From contig JBASRE010000059.1 of NCBI GenBank assembly GCA_049273695.1, positions 1 through 64,000 on the forward strand: a stretch of 64,000 bases of DNA, written 5' to 3'. Positions 7,035-16,987 of the stretch are shown in pieces. A program made the position numbers and the translations under genes. A model generated the notes under the pieces. It saw only the letters and a program-made list of their open reading frames with translations, was not told where the DNA came from and did no database searches. Each line of letters opens with the position of its first letter. Position 1 is the stretch's first letter. This DNA comes from UBA11740 sp049273695 (lineage in GTDB: Bacteria; Acidobacteriota; Blastocatellia; Pyrinomonadales; Pyrinomonadaceae).

Positions 7035-8405
7035 ATCGCTCGCGAGGCCGATCTCTTTCTGAATGGCTGCGGCGAGGCTTTGCGCACTCTGAGTTACTTC
7101 GGATTCGGTGGGACCCTCGATCATGACGCGTGCCAGCGCCTCAGTTCCCGAGTAGCGAAGCAATAACCGGCCACGATCACCCAGTGTTTGTTGAATTTCG
7201 CTTGCCAGGCGCTGTACGGAGGCCAGTTCCTCGAAGGGGCGCTTTTCCCGAACCCGAACATTTACCAAAACCTGCGGATATCGCTGAATTCCCTGTGTGA
7301 GGTCCCCGAGCGACTGTTGTTTTTCAACGATTGTGCGGAGCAGCATGAGCGTCGTGATAATCCCATCGCCGGCGAGGCTCACTTTAGGAAAAATGATGTG
7401 TCCCGACTGTTCACCGCCAAGCGTCGCGCCCCTGCGCAAGAGTTCCTCCAGAACATACTTGTCGCCCACGTCGGTGCGCACAAGATTAATGCCCTGTGAA
7501 CGAAGCGCGATCTCTAGTCCGATGTTGCTCATCACGGTGGCAACGACTTTGTCGCCCGACAGTTCGCCGCGCGCTTTCAAATAGTTCGCCAGCACCCAAA
7601 GCGTTGCGTCACCATCAACGAACTTTCCGGTCGCATCGACGAACAGAGCGCGATCCGCATCGCCATCGAACGCGACGCCAAGATCGGAACCCTCCGCGAC
7701 CACACGCTCCTGCAAGCTTTCGATATGAAGCGATCCGGCGTTCAGATTGATGTTTCGTCCGTCCGGCGTGTTGTTGAAAGCAATCGGATTCGCACCCAGG
7801 CGACGAAAGACTTCGGGCGCGATCTCGGAAGCGGCACCGTTCGCGCAGTCAACAACGATCTTTAGATTCGCTAACGAAAGGTCGTGACCAATCTCGTCCG
7901 TCAAAAACTTGATGTATTGCGTCCGCAACTCTTCGGATCGATCAGAATCGTCAGGCTTGGCTTCGCCGCCGCGAGCGGGTGTCTCCGAATTCTTTATCGA
8001 GTCCTGGATGTCCGACTCGATCAGCCGTTCCGTCGCGTCATCCAGCTTCCTTCCCGAGGCCTCGAAAACTTTGATCCCGTTGTCTTGAAATGGATTGTGA
8101 GAAGCGCTGATTACGATGCCTGCAGCTGTCGGCAGAGTGCGCGCGAGAAACGCGACGCCCGGAGTCGTGATCACGCCGGCGGACTCGATTTCAGCGCCGG
8201 CTTCTCGCGCTCCGGAGATCAAAGCAGCTTCAATCCATCCGCCCGATTCGCGAGTGTCACGCCCAACGACGATTTTTGCCGCACTCCCTTTTCGCTCTGC
8301 CAAACGCGTGGCCAGCGAGCGGCCGATGACGTAAACGGTCGCCGCATCGAGCGGAAACTTTCCGGCTTCGCCACGAATCCCGTCAGTCCCAAAAAGTTTT
8401 TTCAT
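7029..8405 (-). CDS. glmM: Phosphoglucosamine mutase
   Basis: Converts glucosamine-6-phosphate to glucosamine-1-phosphate on the way to UDP-GlcNAc, for cell wall and LPS. The 458-residue length is normal. The phosphoserine loop ISASHNP puts the catalytic Ser at residue 102, as in the family. The metal loop is DGDADR, the sugar-specificity loop GGEQSGH, and the phosphate-binding RYSGTEALARVM lies near the C-terminus. The start MKKLFGTDGIRG is canonical. No clear Shine-Dalgarno sequence is seen. It appears monocistronic between repeat-rich gaps. Confidence 0.97.
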   Translation of the reverse strand: MKKLFGTDGIRGEAGKFPLDAATVYVIGRSLATRLAERKGSAAKIVVGRDTRESGGWIEAALISGAREAGAEIESAGVITTPGVAFLARTLPTAAGIVISASHNPFQDNGIKVFEASGRKLDDATERLIESDIQDSIKNSETPARGGEAKPDDSDRSEELRTQYIKFLTDEIGHDLSLANLKIVVDCANGAASEIAPEVFRRLGANPIAFNNTPDGRNINLNAGSLHIESLQERVVAEGSDLGVAFDGDADRALFVDATGKFVDGDATLWVLANYLKARGELSGDKVVATVMSNIGLEIALRSQGINLVRTDVGDKYVLEELLRRGATLGGEQSGHIIFPKVSLAGDGIITTLMLLRTIVEKQQSLGDLTQGIQRYPQVLVNVRVREKRPFEELASVQRLASEIQQTLGDRGRLLLRYSGTEALARVMIEGPTESEVTQSAQSLAAAIQKEIGLASDS

Positions 8406-8409
8406 TAAA

Positions 8410-8575
8410 CAAATTTCACCACTGAGGACACAGAGGGAAGAAAGCTAAGGGCAAAGAGCTAAGGGCATAGAGTGCTTACCAGTCAACGTCCTGGATGCGT
8501 TACCCTTGGCACTTGCCGCTTCGCTCTTTGCCTGTTGTCTTTCTTCTGCGTCCTCGGTGGTTGAATCCTCTGCCG
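8410..8575. repeat. Word-like intergenic repeat entering the protease gene
   Basis: 8410-8482 is made of accactgaggacacagaggg-like and gcaaagagctaag words. The same words on the opposite strand continue into the last ~30 codons of the M50 gene (ctttgcc..., ctgcgtcctcggtggttga). Confidence 0.6.
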
Positions 8576-9676
8576 CAGAAAGCCGATCAGATCGTACCGC
8601 TCATCGATTACAGCCACCGCGCCGACGCCGTTGCGCTGCATTAACTCGCGCGCCGAAGCCATCGTCGCCGAGGACGGCACAAACATCGACGCATTGACCG
8701 GGCGCATCACTTCGCGCGCGCGTCGCGTCCGCCACTGTTCGCGCGGCACCTTTTTAAGATCGTCGAGCATCAGGATGCCGAGCAGCTTCCGATCACGCGC
8801 CACGGGAAAGGTCGCCTGACGATGTAACGGCAGAAGCTCATCGATAAAACTCTGCACTGTTGAGTCCGGCTCGACAGCAACCGGAACTGTCATGGCATCG
8901 CGCACCGTCGCGGGTTCGCGCGCGCCTTTGACGACGCTGGTCGCGGCGCCCAAAAGAAACACGCCGACCATGACCGCCCAAAGTCCCATAAAGTAGGCGC
9001 GAAACGTGGGCGCGACCACCATGTAAATTCCAAAGGCGATCAGGATCAGCGCAATCAACTGTCCACAGAAGCCCGCAATCCGCGTCGCCTCGCGCATGTT
9101 GCCGGTGCGCTTCCAAACGATTGCGCGCAAGACGCGGCCGCCGTCGAGCGGATAACCCGGAAACAAATTGAAGATCGCGAGCAGAAGATTGCCGGCAGCC
9201 ACAAAGAAGAAAAGATAGATCGCGAAGTAAAGCTCCAGCCGCGTCGAGACCCACAACGCCCCAAATGCAATCATCGAAAACAGAAAGCTCGCCGCCGGGC
9301 CGGCCACTGCAATCCTAAATTCGGCGCGCGGACTTTCAGGTTGAGTGCGTAGTCGCGCCAGGCCGCCGAAGGGATGCAAAACAATTTCTTCGATCGCGAT
9401 TCCCTCGATGCGGGCCATCAACGCGTGGGACAACTCATGTCCGAAAACCGAGACGAACAATGCCAGCGTCGTTACGATCCCGAGGACCCAGGCCATGAAC
9501 TCGCCGGTCGGCGGGAGGAGCACGACGCCAAGCTGCATCCAGCGATTGCGCACGTTCACGGCAATCAACGCCACGCTCACCGCGAACACAGCGAACCACC
9601 GATAGTCGATTCGGACGGGAATACCGTAGACCCGCGCGATCAGAATTTGACGTTTGAAGAAATCGCGGAAGGCCAT
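8483..9676 (-). CDS. Site-2-type (M50) membrane metalloprotease with CBS pair
   Basis: A 397-residue intramembrane zinc protease of the SpoIVFB/M50 type. Zinc motif HELSH lies at residues 80-84 (catalytic Glu 81), and the third ligand is in LFPGYPLDGG (Asp 178). Six or so membrane segments span about residues 25-250. Two CBS domains follow (about 255-375; VRDAMTVPV and AREVMRPV mark their starts) and probably gate the protease by nucleotide binding. Such enzymes cut membrane-tethered regulators; the substrate here is unknown. The last ~30 residues (QPPRTQKKDNRQRAKRQ) are basic and encoded by repeat words, so the ancestral protein probably ended near residue 367. Confidence 0.9.
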   Translation of the reverse strand: MAFRDFFKRQILIARVYGIPVRIDYRWFAVFAVSVALIAVNVRNRWMQLGVVLLPPTGEFMAWVLGIVTTLALFVSVFGHELSHALMARIEGIAIEEIVLHPFGGLARLRTQPESPRAEFRIAVAGPAASFLFSMIAFGALWVSTRLELYFAIYLFFFVAAGNLLLAIFNLFPGYPLDGGRVLRAIVWKRTGNMREATRIAGFCGQLIALILIAFGIYMVVAPTFRAYFMGLWAVMVGVFLLGAATSVVKGAREPATVRDAMTVPVAVEPDSTVQSFIDELLPLHRQATFPVARDRKLLGILMLDDLKKVPREQWRTRRAREVMRPVNASMFVPSSATMASARELMQRNGVGAVAVIDERYDLIGFLRQRIQPPRTQKKDNRQRAKRQVPRVTHPGR

Positions 9677-9859
9677 GATGCGGCAAAGTGCAAAGTGGTA
9701 AGCGCTAAAAAAGCAACGAGCAAAGCGCTAATGGCAAAGAGTTCAGATTGCTAAGCGCAAAGCGCCAAGTGCAAAGGTTAGATGCTGATCTTCTCAGGGA
9801 GTTCCAGTTTGCCGGGTCTAGCTCTTTGCGCTTCGCACTTCGCCCTTTGCTCTTTGCCG
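9677..9859. repeat. Inverted word array between cyclase stop and protease start
   Basis: The left arm repeats gcaaag/agcgc words (aagcgcaaagcgccaagtgc). The right arm carries the complement (ctctttgcgcttcgcacttc), giving a long imperfect hairpin around a loop near 9780-9820. No gene. Confidence 0.7.
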
Positions 9860-11542
9860 CTACGTCCCCGTCGCCTTTTGCCACTGGACATCGAACAGCG
9901 GGACGGGTTGTTCGCGGTTCTTGACGTTGATCGCGTCACGCGGGGTGAGTTCGTATCGCGATTTCGCGGCTTTGGCGGTCGCTTCACTGACCAGAATCTG
10001 TCCGCCTTTGGCATTCGATTCGAGCCGTGAAGCCGTGTTTACTGCATCACCGATCGCGGTATATTCCGACCGCCGGTCAGAGCCGATGTAGCCAACCGTT
10101 ACGTCGCCGGTGTGCAATCCGATGCCGATCCCAATTTCCTGAAAACCTTCCTCGCGAAGTTCGGTGTTGATGCTGATCATCCGTCGCTGCATGGCCACCG
10201 CCGCCGCCAACGCATTCGCCGCGTCTTTAGGAGTCGTCGTGGGGGCGCCGAACAGCGCCATCAATCCATCACCGAGATACTTATCCAGCGTTCCGCCATG
10301 CGCAAAGATGATGTCCGTCATTGCTGAGAAGTAGCGATTGAGTAAATCAACGATCTTTTCCGGCGCCGCATGTTCAGAGATCCGCGTGAAGCCGCGAATG
10401 TCGGCGAACAGGATTGTAATCGTTTGCGTGACGCCACCGAGTTTGAATGACTCGGGGTTTTCCAGCATCTGCTTGACGACGTACTCGGGCAAAAACCGGC
10501 TATAGTTCGCGCGCGCCACTTCTTCTTTTGCCAGACGTTCGTGCGCGCGTACGTTCTCGACCGCGATCGCAGTTTGCGCGGCGACGGCGCTGATCAACTC
10601 AAGGTCGTCGGGCTTGAATGCGGAAAACGGATCAAGACGATCGGCATACAAGGCGCCGTGAACGCCTGACTCGGTAAACAGCGGCGCGCAAATCGTCGAG
10701 CGCACGCCTTGCGAAACAATCGAATCGACGCCCGCGAACTGTTCTTCGGCGGCGGCGTCCTGCGACAGCAGCGCCACGCGGTCTTTCATTACTTTGCGCG
10801 TAATGGTACGGCCGATGGTCATCTTCTTGGCGTACGCTTCGAGTTTTTCGTCACGCGCGCGCGTGGCGATGGGAAACAGTTTCGCCTCGTCGGCGTTTTG
10901 TTCCGTCACCAAACCGTCGGCAAGCAGCGCGACCACCCGATCCGCGGGCGTCGATCGGAAGATGATGTCGGTGGCCATCTTGAAAATCCGATCGAGGTCG
11001 AAACCCGAGCCCAGCGCTTTGCTCATCTCGTAGAGCTCGGCGAGGATGTTCGCCTTTCTTTGTAACTGCTCGAGGACTTTGTCGCGCGCGGTTGACGTTG
11101 ACGGAAGCTTTCCGGAGTCAGCCTGCTGCCGCAGCACGGTGCTGAGCACATCTTTTGCCGACATTAAAAGCTGAGTGTGGCCGAGCGGCTTGTCGTCGTA
11201 ACTCAGATCGGCGGTGCGCTCTTCCTTTGGCTGTTCGAACTTGATCGTGCTGGCGCCAATCGTGACGCGATCACCGTTCTTCAGCACGTGCTCGAACTTC
11301 TGTTCGCCGTTGATGAAGATCTTGTTCGCGCTGCGATTAATCTGGCCGTTGACGTAAACGCCATCGATGATCACGAACGAACCATCGTCGGCGGGCCGGA
11401 TGTGCGCGTGGTGACGCGATGCGCGCGGATCGTCCAGGACAATTTGATTATCGGGCGCGCGCCCGATGTTGCACGTAAGTTTCGGCGCCAGACTGTGCTC
11501 CGACTGGCGACCGCTTGCGTCTGTGATCTTTAGAAGAGCCAT
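9860..11542 (-). CDS. Adenylate/guanylate cyclase with FHA and GAF domains
   Basis: A 560-residue soluble class III cyclase. The FHA domain spans about 1-105 (IGRAPDNQIVL, SRHHAHI), binds phosphothreonine and links the protein to Ser/Thr kinases. A GAF domain spans about 165-335. The cyclase domain spans about 372-555, with metal aspartates in LFADIRGF (Asp 381) and KYLGDGLMALFG (Asp 425). ATG 11542 (MALLKITDASG) is chosen over the TTG at 11590 because the FHA fold starts there. The likely product is cAMP; the substrate-specifying residues were not assigned. A signalling protein that could report kinase activity as cyclic nucleotide. Confidence 0.9.
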   Translation of the reverse strand: MALLKITDASGRQSEHSLAPKLTCNIGRAPDNQIVLDDPRASRHHAHIRPADDGSFVIIDGVYVNGQINRSANKIFINGEQKFEHVLKNGDRVTIGASTIKFEQPKEERTADLSYDDKPLGHTQLLMSAKDVLSTVLRQQADSGKLPSTSTARDKVLEQLQRKANILAELYEMSKALGSGFDLDRIFKMATDIIFRSTPADRVVALLADGLVTEQNADEAKLFPIATRARDEKLEAYAKKMTIGRTITRKVMKDRVALLSQDAAAEEQFAGVDSIVSQGVRSTICAPLFTESGVHGALYADRLDPFSAFKPDDLELISAVAAQTAIAVENVRAHERLAKEEVARANYSRFLPEYVVKQMLENPESFKLGGVTQTITILFADIRGFTRISEHAAPEKIVDLLNRYFSAMTDIIFAHGGTLDKYLGDGLMALFGAPTTTPKDAANALAAAVAMQRRMISINTELREEGFQEIGIGIGLHTGDVTVGYIGSDRRSEYTAIGDAVNTASRLESNAKGGQILVSEATAKAAKSRYELTPRDAINVKNREQPVPLFDVQWQKATGT

Positions 11543-11706
11543 CGTATCGAACTCGATATTGCCGAAGAGCGAAGCCGATTCTACAAGCAAACACTCGTCA
11601 ATCCTAGCAACACTTTTGGGCTCAGATTTTTCTTGCCGTTCATCAGAGACAGTGGGATGATGACGCCCTGAAACGGCTCTAACCCTCGCAAAGGACGCAG
11701 GACCCC

Positions 11707-13398
11707 ATGCCGCTCAAACGACTCTCGCTTACGTTTGCAGGCGCACTCGCCGGGTTGCTTCTGCTCGTACCGCTCTCGGCCCAAGCGCAAACTGCGCCCG
11801 CGGGCGCGAAACCAACCGCGACAATTTCGGGCAGAGTCACCTTGAACGAAAAAGGCGCTCCCGACATTTTGGTCGCGGCTCAAGTGTTGGATCGACCTTT
11901 TCAGCAGCACGCCGCGCGCGCGAAGTCCGATGCGAACGGGCGCTATCGCTTAACGGGATTGCCGGCGGGTCAATATCAGATTACGGCGATCGCTCCCGCG
12001 TTAGCGCCTGAGCAAGCCGGATCCTCGGGTGCGATGAACCGCATTGGTAAAACCCTGGTGCTGGCGCCGGGCGAAGAAGCTGACGACGTCGACATAAAAC
12101 TTGTCCAGGGCGGCGTGATTACGGGCCGCGTTACGGACGCGGACGGCAAGCCGGCGATCGAAGAACGAATCAATTTGCAGATGGTCGATCAAGCCGGCAA
12201 CGTGAACAACCAGGCCAACATTCAGATGTGGAACTATCAAATGAGCCAGACGGACGACCGTGGCATTTATCGGATCTACGGTCTGTCAGCGGGGCGTTAT
12301 CGCGTCAGTGTTGGCTCAGCTGAGGGTGGTTTCATGGGGGGAAAACGCACCTACTACGCGGTAACTTTCTACGGCAACACGACCGACGCAGCCAAAGCTT
12401 CAGTCGTAGAATTGCAAGACGGTACCGAGGCCGCCAACATCGACATCCGCCTCGGCCGGGCCGCGAACACTTTTGTCGCCAGCGGCCGCATCGTCGATGC
12501 TGAGAATGGCCAGCCGATTCCCAACCTTCGCTTGATGTACGGCCCCGCAAAACCTAACCAACCTTTCTATGGCTACTACGTCGGTTCGGCGAGCGGCACA
12601 CGCGGTGAGTTTCGGCTGGAGGGCCTCGAGCCCGGCCGGTACGGCGTGTCGATATCGGCATCTTTCGAGTCTTCCGCGCATTACGCCGACACGATGTTCT
12701 TTGAGATCGTTGACGCCGACGTCACCAATCTTGAAGTGAAGGCGACGCGCGGTCAGACGTTGAGTGGGGTTGTTGTCTTTGAAGGCAGTCGCGCGAAAGA
12801 ACTGCAACAAAATGTCGGAATTCTAAGAGTTGGCGCCAACGTTAGTTCGCCGACAACTCCGGGGAACTCAACAAACAGTTCTGCAGCGATTGCCGCGGAT
12901 GGGAGCTTTCAGCTTTCCGGCGTTCGGCCGGGCAAGGCGCGCTTATATGTCGGTGCAATGTCGACTTCAGCGCTGCGCGGCGTAACGGTACTACGCGCAG
13001 AACGCGGTGGCGTAGATGTCACCCAGAACCTTGAGGTCCAAGCGGGTGAATCGATCACCGACCTGCGCATTGTGGCTTCGCTCGGCGCCGGCAGCGTTCG
13101 CGGTACCGTCAGATTTGTTGGTGGCGACCTGCCGCCAAACCTCCGCATGTTTGTGAGCCTGCGACGCGAGGGAGCGCCTCAAGCCGGTGGGGGCATGGTG
13201 GATGCGCGCGGCCGTTTTCTGATTGGCAGTCTGACGAGCGGCACATACGAGGTGGTGCTCAACATGAATTACATCCCACCTCCACCAGGAGGAGCGCGGC
13301 CGATTAAACCGCAGACTCAGACGATTAGCGTGTCAGATGGCGTCGAAACTCAGGTTGATTTCATCGTCGACTTAACGCCGAAGGAAGGTGGCCCGTGA
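11707..13398 (+). CDS. Secreted carboxypeptidase-regulatory-like repeat protein
   Basis: A 563-residue protein with a signal peptide (cleavage about SAQAQ, residue 27) and a series of beta-sandwich units of the carboxypeptidase regulatory-like type. Each has a GRV...G step and a DxxGxYRLxGLxxGxY turn (for example SGRVTLNEKG...SDANGRYRLTGLPAG and TGRVTDADGK...TDDRGIYRIYGLSAG). At least four units are visible. No catalytic domain. AGGA precedes the ATG. The next gene overlaps its stop and encodes the same architecture, so the pair is co-translated. Probable extracellular or outer-membrane-associated adhesive or structural protein. Confidence 0.8.
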   Translation: MPLKRLSLTFAGALAGLLLLVPLSAQAQTAPAGAKPTATISGRVTLNEKGAPDILVAAQVLDRPFQQHAARAKSDANGRYRLTGLPAGQYQITAIAPALAPEQAGSSGAMNRIGKTLVLAPGEEADDVDIKLVQGGVITGRVTDADGKPAIEERINLQMVDQAGNVNNQANIQMWNYQMSQTDDRGIYRIYGLSAGRYRVSVGSAEGGFMGGKRTYYAVTFYGNTTDAAKASVVELQDGTEAANIDIRLGRAANTFVASGRIVDAENGQPIPNLRLMYGPAKPNQPFYGYYVGSASGTRGEFRLEGLEPGRYGVSISASFESSAHYADTMFFEIVDADVTNLEVKATRGQTLSGVVVFEGSRAKELQQNVGILRVGANVSSPTTPGNSTNSSAAIAADGSFQLSGVRPGKARLYVGAMSTSALRGVTVLRAERGGVDVTQNLEVQAGESITDLRIVASLGAGSVRGTVRFVGGDLPPNLRMFVSLRREGAPQAGGGMVDARGRFLIGSLTSGTYEVVLNMNYIPPPPGGARPIKPQTQTISVSDGVETQVDFIVDLTPKEGGP

Positions 13399-15149
13399 TC
13401 ACTCTGCGAAAACTGTTGGCTGCTTTCATCGCGCTTCAGGCTCTCGCTGTCGCAATCCAGGCGCAGGCGCCGGAAACGAGCTCAACTAATAAAACCGGCG
13501 TTATCACGGGAATCGTCACCTCTTCAGCCGGAGATCTTCCCGCGAACACGACCGTTTACGCATCGCCGCTGGGCGCTTCCGTTCCGCCGCACAGCGCGGT
13601 TATCAACAGCGACGGCGCGTTCCGGCTCGAAAACCTGGAGATTGGTGTTTACCGCGTCTGGGCCCTGGCGTCGGGCTTCGTCGTCGACCCGCAAAGCATT
13701 TCACCAGAAACGCGCGGCATTTATCACACAGGTGATTCAGTCGCACTGACTTTGAGAAAGGGTGGAGTCATCACCGGCCGGGTACTCAAGAGTACTGGCG
13801 CGCCGGTTATCGCGGCGACTGTCCGCGCTTTTCGCGTTCGCGATGAAAACGGCAAACCAACGGAGGGAACCGGCGCGGTCTCCGAGCGAATGACTGACGA
13901 TCGCGGTGTGTATCGCATGTACACTTTGCTACCGGGAACCTACATAGTTTCAGCCGGCGGCATGACCAGGTTCTTTGGCGGCTACATGACAACCGCGTAT
14001 GACCAGGACACGCCGACGTACGCGCCTTCAGCTACCCGCGACACGGCCCAGGAAGTGGTCGTGCGCAGCGGTGACGAAGCGACCGCCGACATTCAGTATC
14101 GCGGCGAGCCGGGCCACGCCATCAGCGGAACGGTGTCTGGTCTCACACCCGCGCAAGGAGGGATGACTTCCGGCGGAACCGTAACCCTCACGGACGTAAA
14201 AACGCGAACGATGCTGATGGGCGCGCAGGCCTCGGCCTTCACTGACCACACCTTCGTTTTTTACGGGCTGCCCGACGGCGAATACGAATTGGTGGCGCAA
14301 CAGTTTGCGCAAACACGCGACGTCAGAGCGTCTGAGCCGAAACGCTTCAAGGTGCAGGGCGCCGACATCACGGGGGTGAATCTCGCCCTTGCTCCGCTTT
14401 CCGCGATCACCGGCCGGGTGATTCTCGACAGCAGCTCTCAGGCGGATTGTGTGAAGCGACGGGCGACAGCTTTTCAAGAGACAGTCGTCAGCGCCCGGCG
14501 GCAAAAGCGGCCAACGAAGTCGGGCGCCCCGGAAGATGCCCTGGCCGAGGGGGTGCCGCTAAACTCGCTCGAGCAAAACGCCGAAGACGTGCCCGACGCG
14601 AAAGGTGACTTCATATTGCGCAATCTTCGCGCGGGCACTTATCGATTAAACCTCCAACTTCCAAGTGCCGCGTGGTACCTCCGGTCGGTGGCGCTCGGCG
14701 CGAACACGAAGGCGACAGATTGGAAAGTAATCAGCGATGGCGTCAACGTGAAGCAATCGGTGTCCGGGCTCACCGTAACGATCAGCGAAGGCGCCGCCGG
14801 CCTACGCGGCCGCATAACCGTCGCCGAAGGAGAGCGATTACCGTCACGGACGGTTGTCTATCTGGTTCCCGCCGAGAAAGAAAACGCGACGAATCTGCTC
14901 AGGTATTTCGAAGCGCGCGTGGAAACTGACGGAGCCTTTAACATCCGTAACGTTGTGCCTGGTGACTATTTGATTCACGCGCGGGCCGCGGAGGGCGATA
15001 CACCGAGAATCATTTCGATCCGCGAAGATCTCGAACTGAGGACGGCCGTCACCCGTGACGCCGAGAAAGCAAAGCAGAGTGTGGCGCTGAAAGCGTGCGA
15101 GCGCCTCGAGAACTACGAATTTGCCTACCCGACGCCAACTAAACCGTAA
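13395..15149 (+). CDS. Secreted carboxypeptidase-regulatory-like repeat protein (paralogue)
   Basis: A 584-residue protein starting at a GTG that overlaps the upstream TGA (GTGA), a sign of translational coupling. The signal peptide ends near AIQAQA. The repeat pattern is that of the upstream gene: TGIVTSSAGD..., TGRVLKSTGAPV...DDRGVYRMYTLLPGTY, SGTVSGLTPA..., TGRVILDSSS, RGRITVAEGERL. The last unit ends near the C-terminus, with a short tail holding one Cys (KACERLENYEF). It probably arose by duplication of its neighbour and diverged. Function unknown beyond a secreted multi-domain beta protein. Confidence 0.8.
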   Translation: MITLRKLLAAFIALQALAVAIQAQAPETSSTNKTGVITGIVTSSAGDLPANTTVYASPLGASVPPHSAVINSDGAFRLENLEIGVYRVWALASGFVVDPQSISPETRGIYHTGDSVALTLRKGGVITGRVLKSTGAPVIAATVRAFRVRDENGKPTEGTGAVSERMTDDRGVYRMYTLLPGTYIVSAGGMTRFFGGYMTTAYDQDTPTYAPSATRDTAQEVVVRSGDEATADIQYRGEPGHAISGTVSGLTPAQGGMTSGGTVTLTDVKTRTMLMGAQASAFTDHTFVFYGLPDGEYELVAQQFAQTRDVRASEPKRFKVQGADITGVNLALAPLSAITGRVILDSSSQADCVKRRATAFQETVVSARRQKRPTKSGAPEDALAEGVPLNSLEQNAEDVPDAKGDFILRNLRAGTYRLNLQLPSAAWYLRSVALGANTKATDWKVISDGVNVKQSVSGLTVTISEGAAGLRGRITVAEGERLPSRTVVYLVPAEKENATNLLRYFEARVETDGAFNIRNVVPGDYLIHARAAEGDTPRIISIREDLELRTAVTRDAEKAKQSVALKACERLENYEFAYPTPTKP

Positions 15150-15221
15150 CCTGCTCGCCCTCGAGTTGCGGATCGAGACTGACATCCATTTCCCCCACAT
15201 CCTCATCGAACCGTTCCGAAG

Positions 15222-15281
15222 TAGCACAGACTTCAGTCTGTGATTTCCACGGAGAAATACAGACTAAAGTCTGTGCCACAT
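15222..15281. repeat. Paired palindromic repeat
   Basis: tagcacagacttcagtctgt (from 15222) and acagactaaagtctgtgcca (15260-15279) are each palindromic and inverted relative to each other, with 17 of 19 matching. It is a REP-like unit between unrelated genes and has no T-tract. Confidence 0.7.
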
Positions 15282-15411
15282 CCGCTGAGTGCGCTCTGTG
15301 ACTCAGCAGACCGTATGCTAGAGTGTTTTTTGAATCCCTCTTACAGTTTCGCGCGTATTAGCGCATTAATGCGGCAGGTCAAAGCCTATTTCGCACAGGA
15401 CGGAATTTAAC

Positions 15412-16839
15412 GTGAAACGAATTCTTCTCGCTTTCAGCATCGTGTTGGCAATGGTCGGGCAGATCGTCGCACGACCACACTTTCCCAGTCTCGCGCCGCC
15501 CCAGCAAGGTCAAGGCGCGCAGGCAAAAACGACAGCCAAACCGGCCTCGGACATCAACAGCCGCGTACTGCCAAACGGATTGGAAGTGGTCACGCTCGAA
15601 GATCACTCCGTGCCGCTGGTGACGATTGAGCTGGCGGTGCGCAACGGTTCATTCACTGAGCCGCCTGAGCTGAACGGACTGTCACATCTTTACGAGCACA
15701 TGTTCTTCAAGGCGAACCGCGCCATCGCGAACGCCGAACAGTATCTCCAGAAGATCGGCCAGCTCGGCATCGCATACAACGCGACGACACGCGAAGAAGT
15801 CGTGCATTACTACTTCACGACCACCAGTCCAAATCTGCGCACCGCGATGAATTTCATGCGCGATGCGTCGCGTTATCCGCTATTCGACAAAGGCGAGTTC
15901 GAGCGCGAACGCCAGGTCGTCATCGGCGAAATCGATCGCAACGAGTCGAATCCGTACTATTACCTGAACCTCGAGATGACGAACCGGCTCTACTACAAAT
16001 ATCCCAGCCGGAAAAATCCGTTGGGAAATCGGCAGACGGTTTCAGCCGCCACGACTGACATGATGCGTCTGATTCAGTCGCGCTACTACGTGCCTAATAA
16101 TTCGGCGCTGATCGTGACCGGCGACGTTCAATTCGATGAGGTTTTCAAACTGGCGCAGGAGCTTTTCGGTGATTGGCCGCGCCGCGAGCGTGACCCGTTC
16201 GTGGAATTCCCGATGGTCGAGCATCCGGCCCTCGCCAAAAGCGAAGGCGCCGTCGTGCAGCAACCCGTACAGAACGTCATCATCAACATCGGCTGGCACG
16301 GCCCATCAACCGTCAAAGACAATCCCGGCACGTACGCCGCCGACGTCTTCTCGTTCATCCTGACGCAGCCGAACTCGCGCTTTCAGCGCAACCTGGTGGA
16401 CAGCGGTCTGGTCGCCGGCGTCACCATCGGCTATCTGACGCAACGCAACGTCGGACCAATTCAAATCATCGCGCAGACGACCCCCGACAAAACCCGCGCC
16501 GCGATCAAAGCGATCTATAACGAAGTCGCGCACTTCAACGACAAGGATTATTTCACCGACGAACAGTTGGAAAGCGCCAAGGCGCTGCTTGAAGCTGACG
16601 ACTTGTACTCGCGCGAGAAGTTGAGCGAATACGCGCATACGCTGAGCTTCTGGTGGTCTTCGACAGGTCTGGATTATTTCCGCGGCTATCTGCCGGCCCT
16701 GCGTCGCACTTCGCGCACCGACATCAACCGTTACGTCACCACCTATATTCAGGGCAAGCCCCACATTGGGCTGGCGCTCATTTCCGCGGAAGCGCAACAG
16801 CAGGTGAAGCTAACACCGGACGAATTGATTGGGCAGTAG
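15412..16839 (+). CDS. M16 zinc metallopeptidase, catalytic subunit
   Basis: A 475-residue protein, secreted by an N-terminal signal sequence (VLAMVGQIVA). It has the inverted zinc motif HLYEH (His 92, Glu 95, His 96) and a downstream acidic ligand region (EFERERQVVIGEI), as in insulinase/mitochondrial-processing-peptidase relatives. The C-terminal M16 domain covers about residues 220-440. The start is a GTG with ACAGGACGGA upstream. The following gene encodes an M16 homologue without the zinc motif, the usual alpha/beta pairing of bacterial periplasmic M16 peptidases. Role: degradation of peptides in the periplasm or outside the cell. Confidence 0.9.
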   Translation: MKRILLAFSIVLAMVGQIVARPHFPSLAPPQQGQGAQAKTTAKPASDINSRVLPNGLEVVTLEDHSVPLVTIELAVRNGSFTEPPELNGLSHLYEHMFFKANRAIANAEQYLQKIGQLGIAYNATTREEVVHYYFTTTSPNLRTAMNFMRDASRYPLFDKGEFERERQVVIGEIDRNESNPYYYLNLEMTNRLYYKYPSRKNPLGNRQTVSAATTDMMRLIQSRYYVPNNSALIVTGDVQFDEVFKLAQELFGDWPRRERDPFVEFPMVEHPALAKSEGAVVQQPVQNVIINIGWHGPSTVKDNPGTYAADVFSFILTQPNSRFQRNLVDSGLVAGVTIGYLTQRNVGPIQIIAQTTPDKTRAAIKAIYNEVAHFNDKDYFTDEQLESAKALLEADDLYSREKLSEYAHTLSFWWSSTGLDYFRGYLPALRRTSRTDINRYVTTYIQGKPHIGLALISAEAQQQVKLTPDELIGQ

Positions 16840-16849
16840 CGAAACGCAT

Positions 16850-16987
16850 CTGACATTTGAGATTTGACATATGTCATTTGGAAATTCGCCACGCGAGTGA
16901 AATTTTGACTAACAGAATCAGAAGCTTATGAGAAATTCAGACACAAAATTTGTAAATGTCAGATGTCAAATGCCAAATGTCAGATTG
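16850..16987. repeat. Word array spanning the start of the second M16 gene
   Basis: Variants of catttgacat and gtcaaatgccaaatgtcag recur on both sides of 16928. The array covers the intergenic gap and the first ~20 codons of the downstream gene. Confidence 0.65.

Noticed and set aside
6599..7087. 162-codon minus-strand frame
   Set aside because: It covers the small RNA, its terminator and the glmM stop. Its sequence is low-quality and basic, with no motif.
16136..16797. Overlapping frames on both strands inside the M16 gene
   Set aside because: Shadows of a well-supported gene; Arg/Ser-rich translations without motifs.
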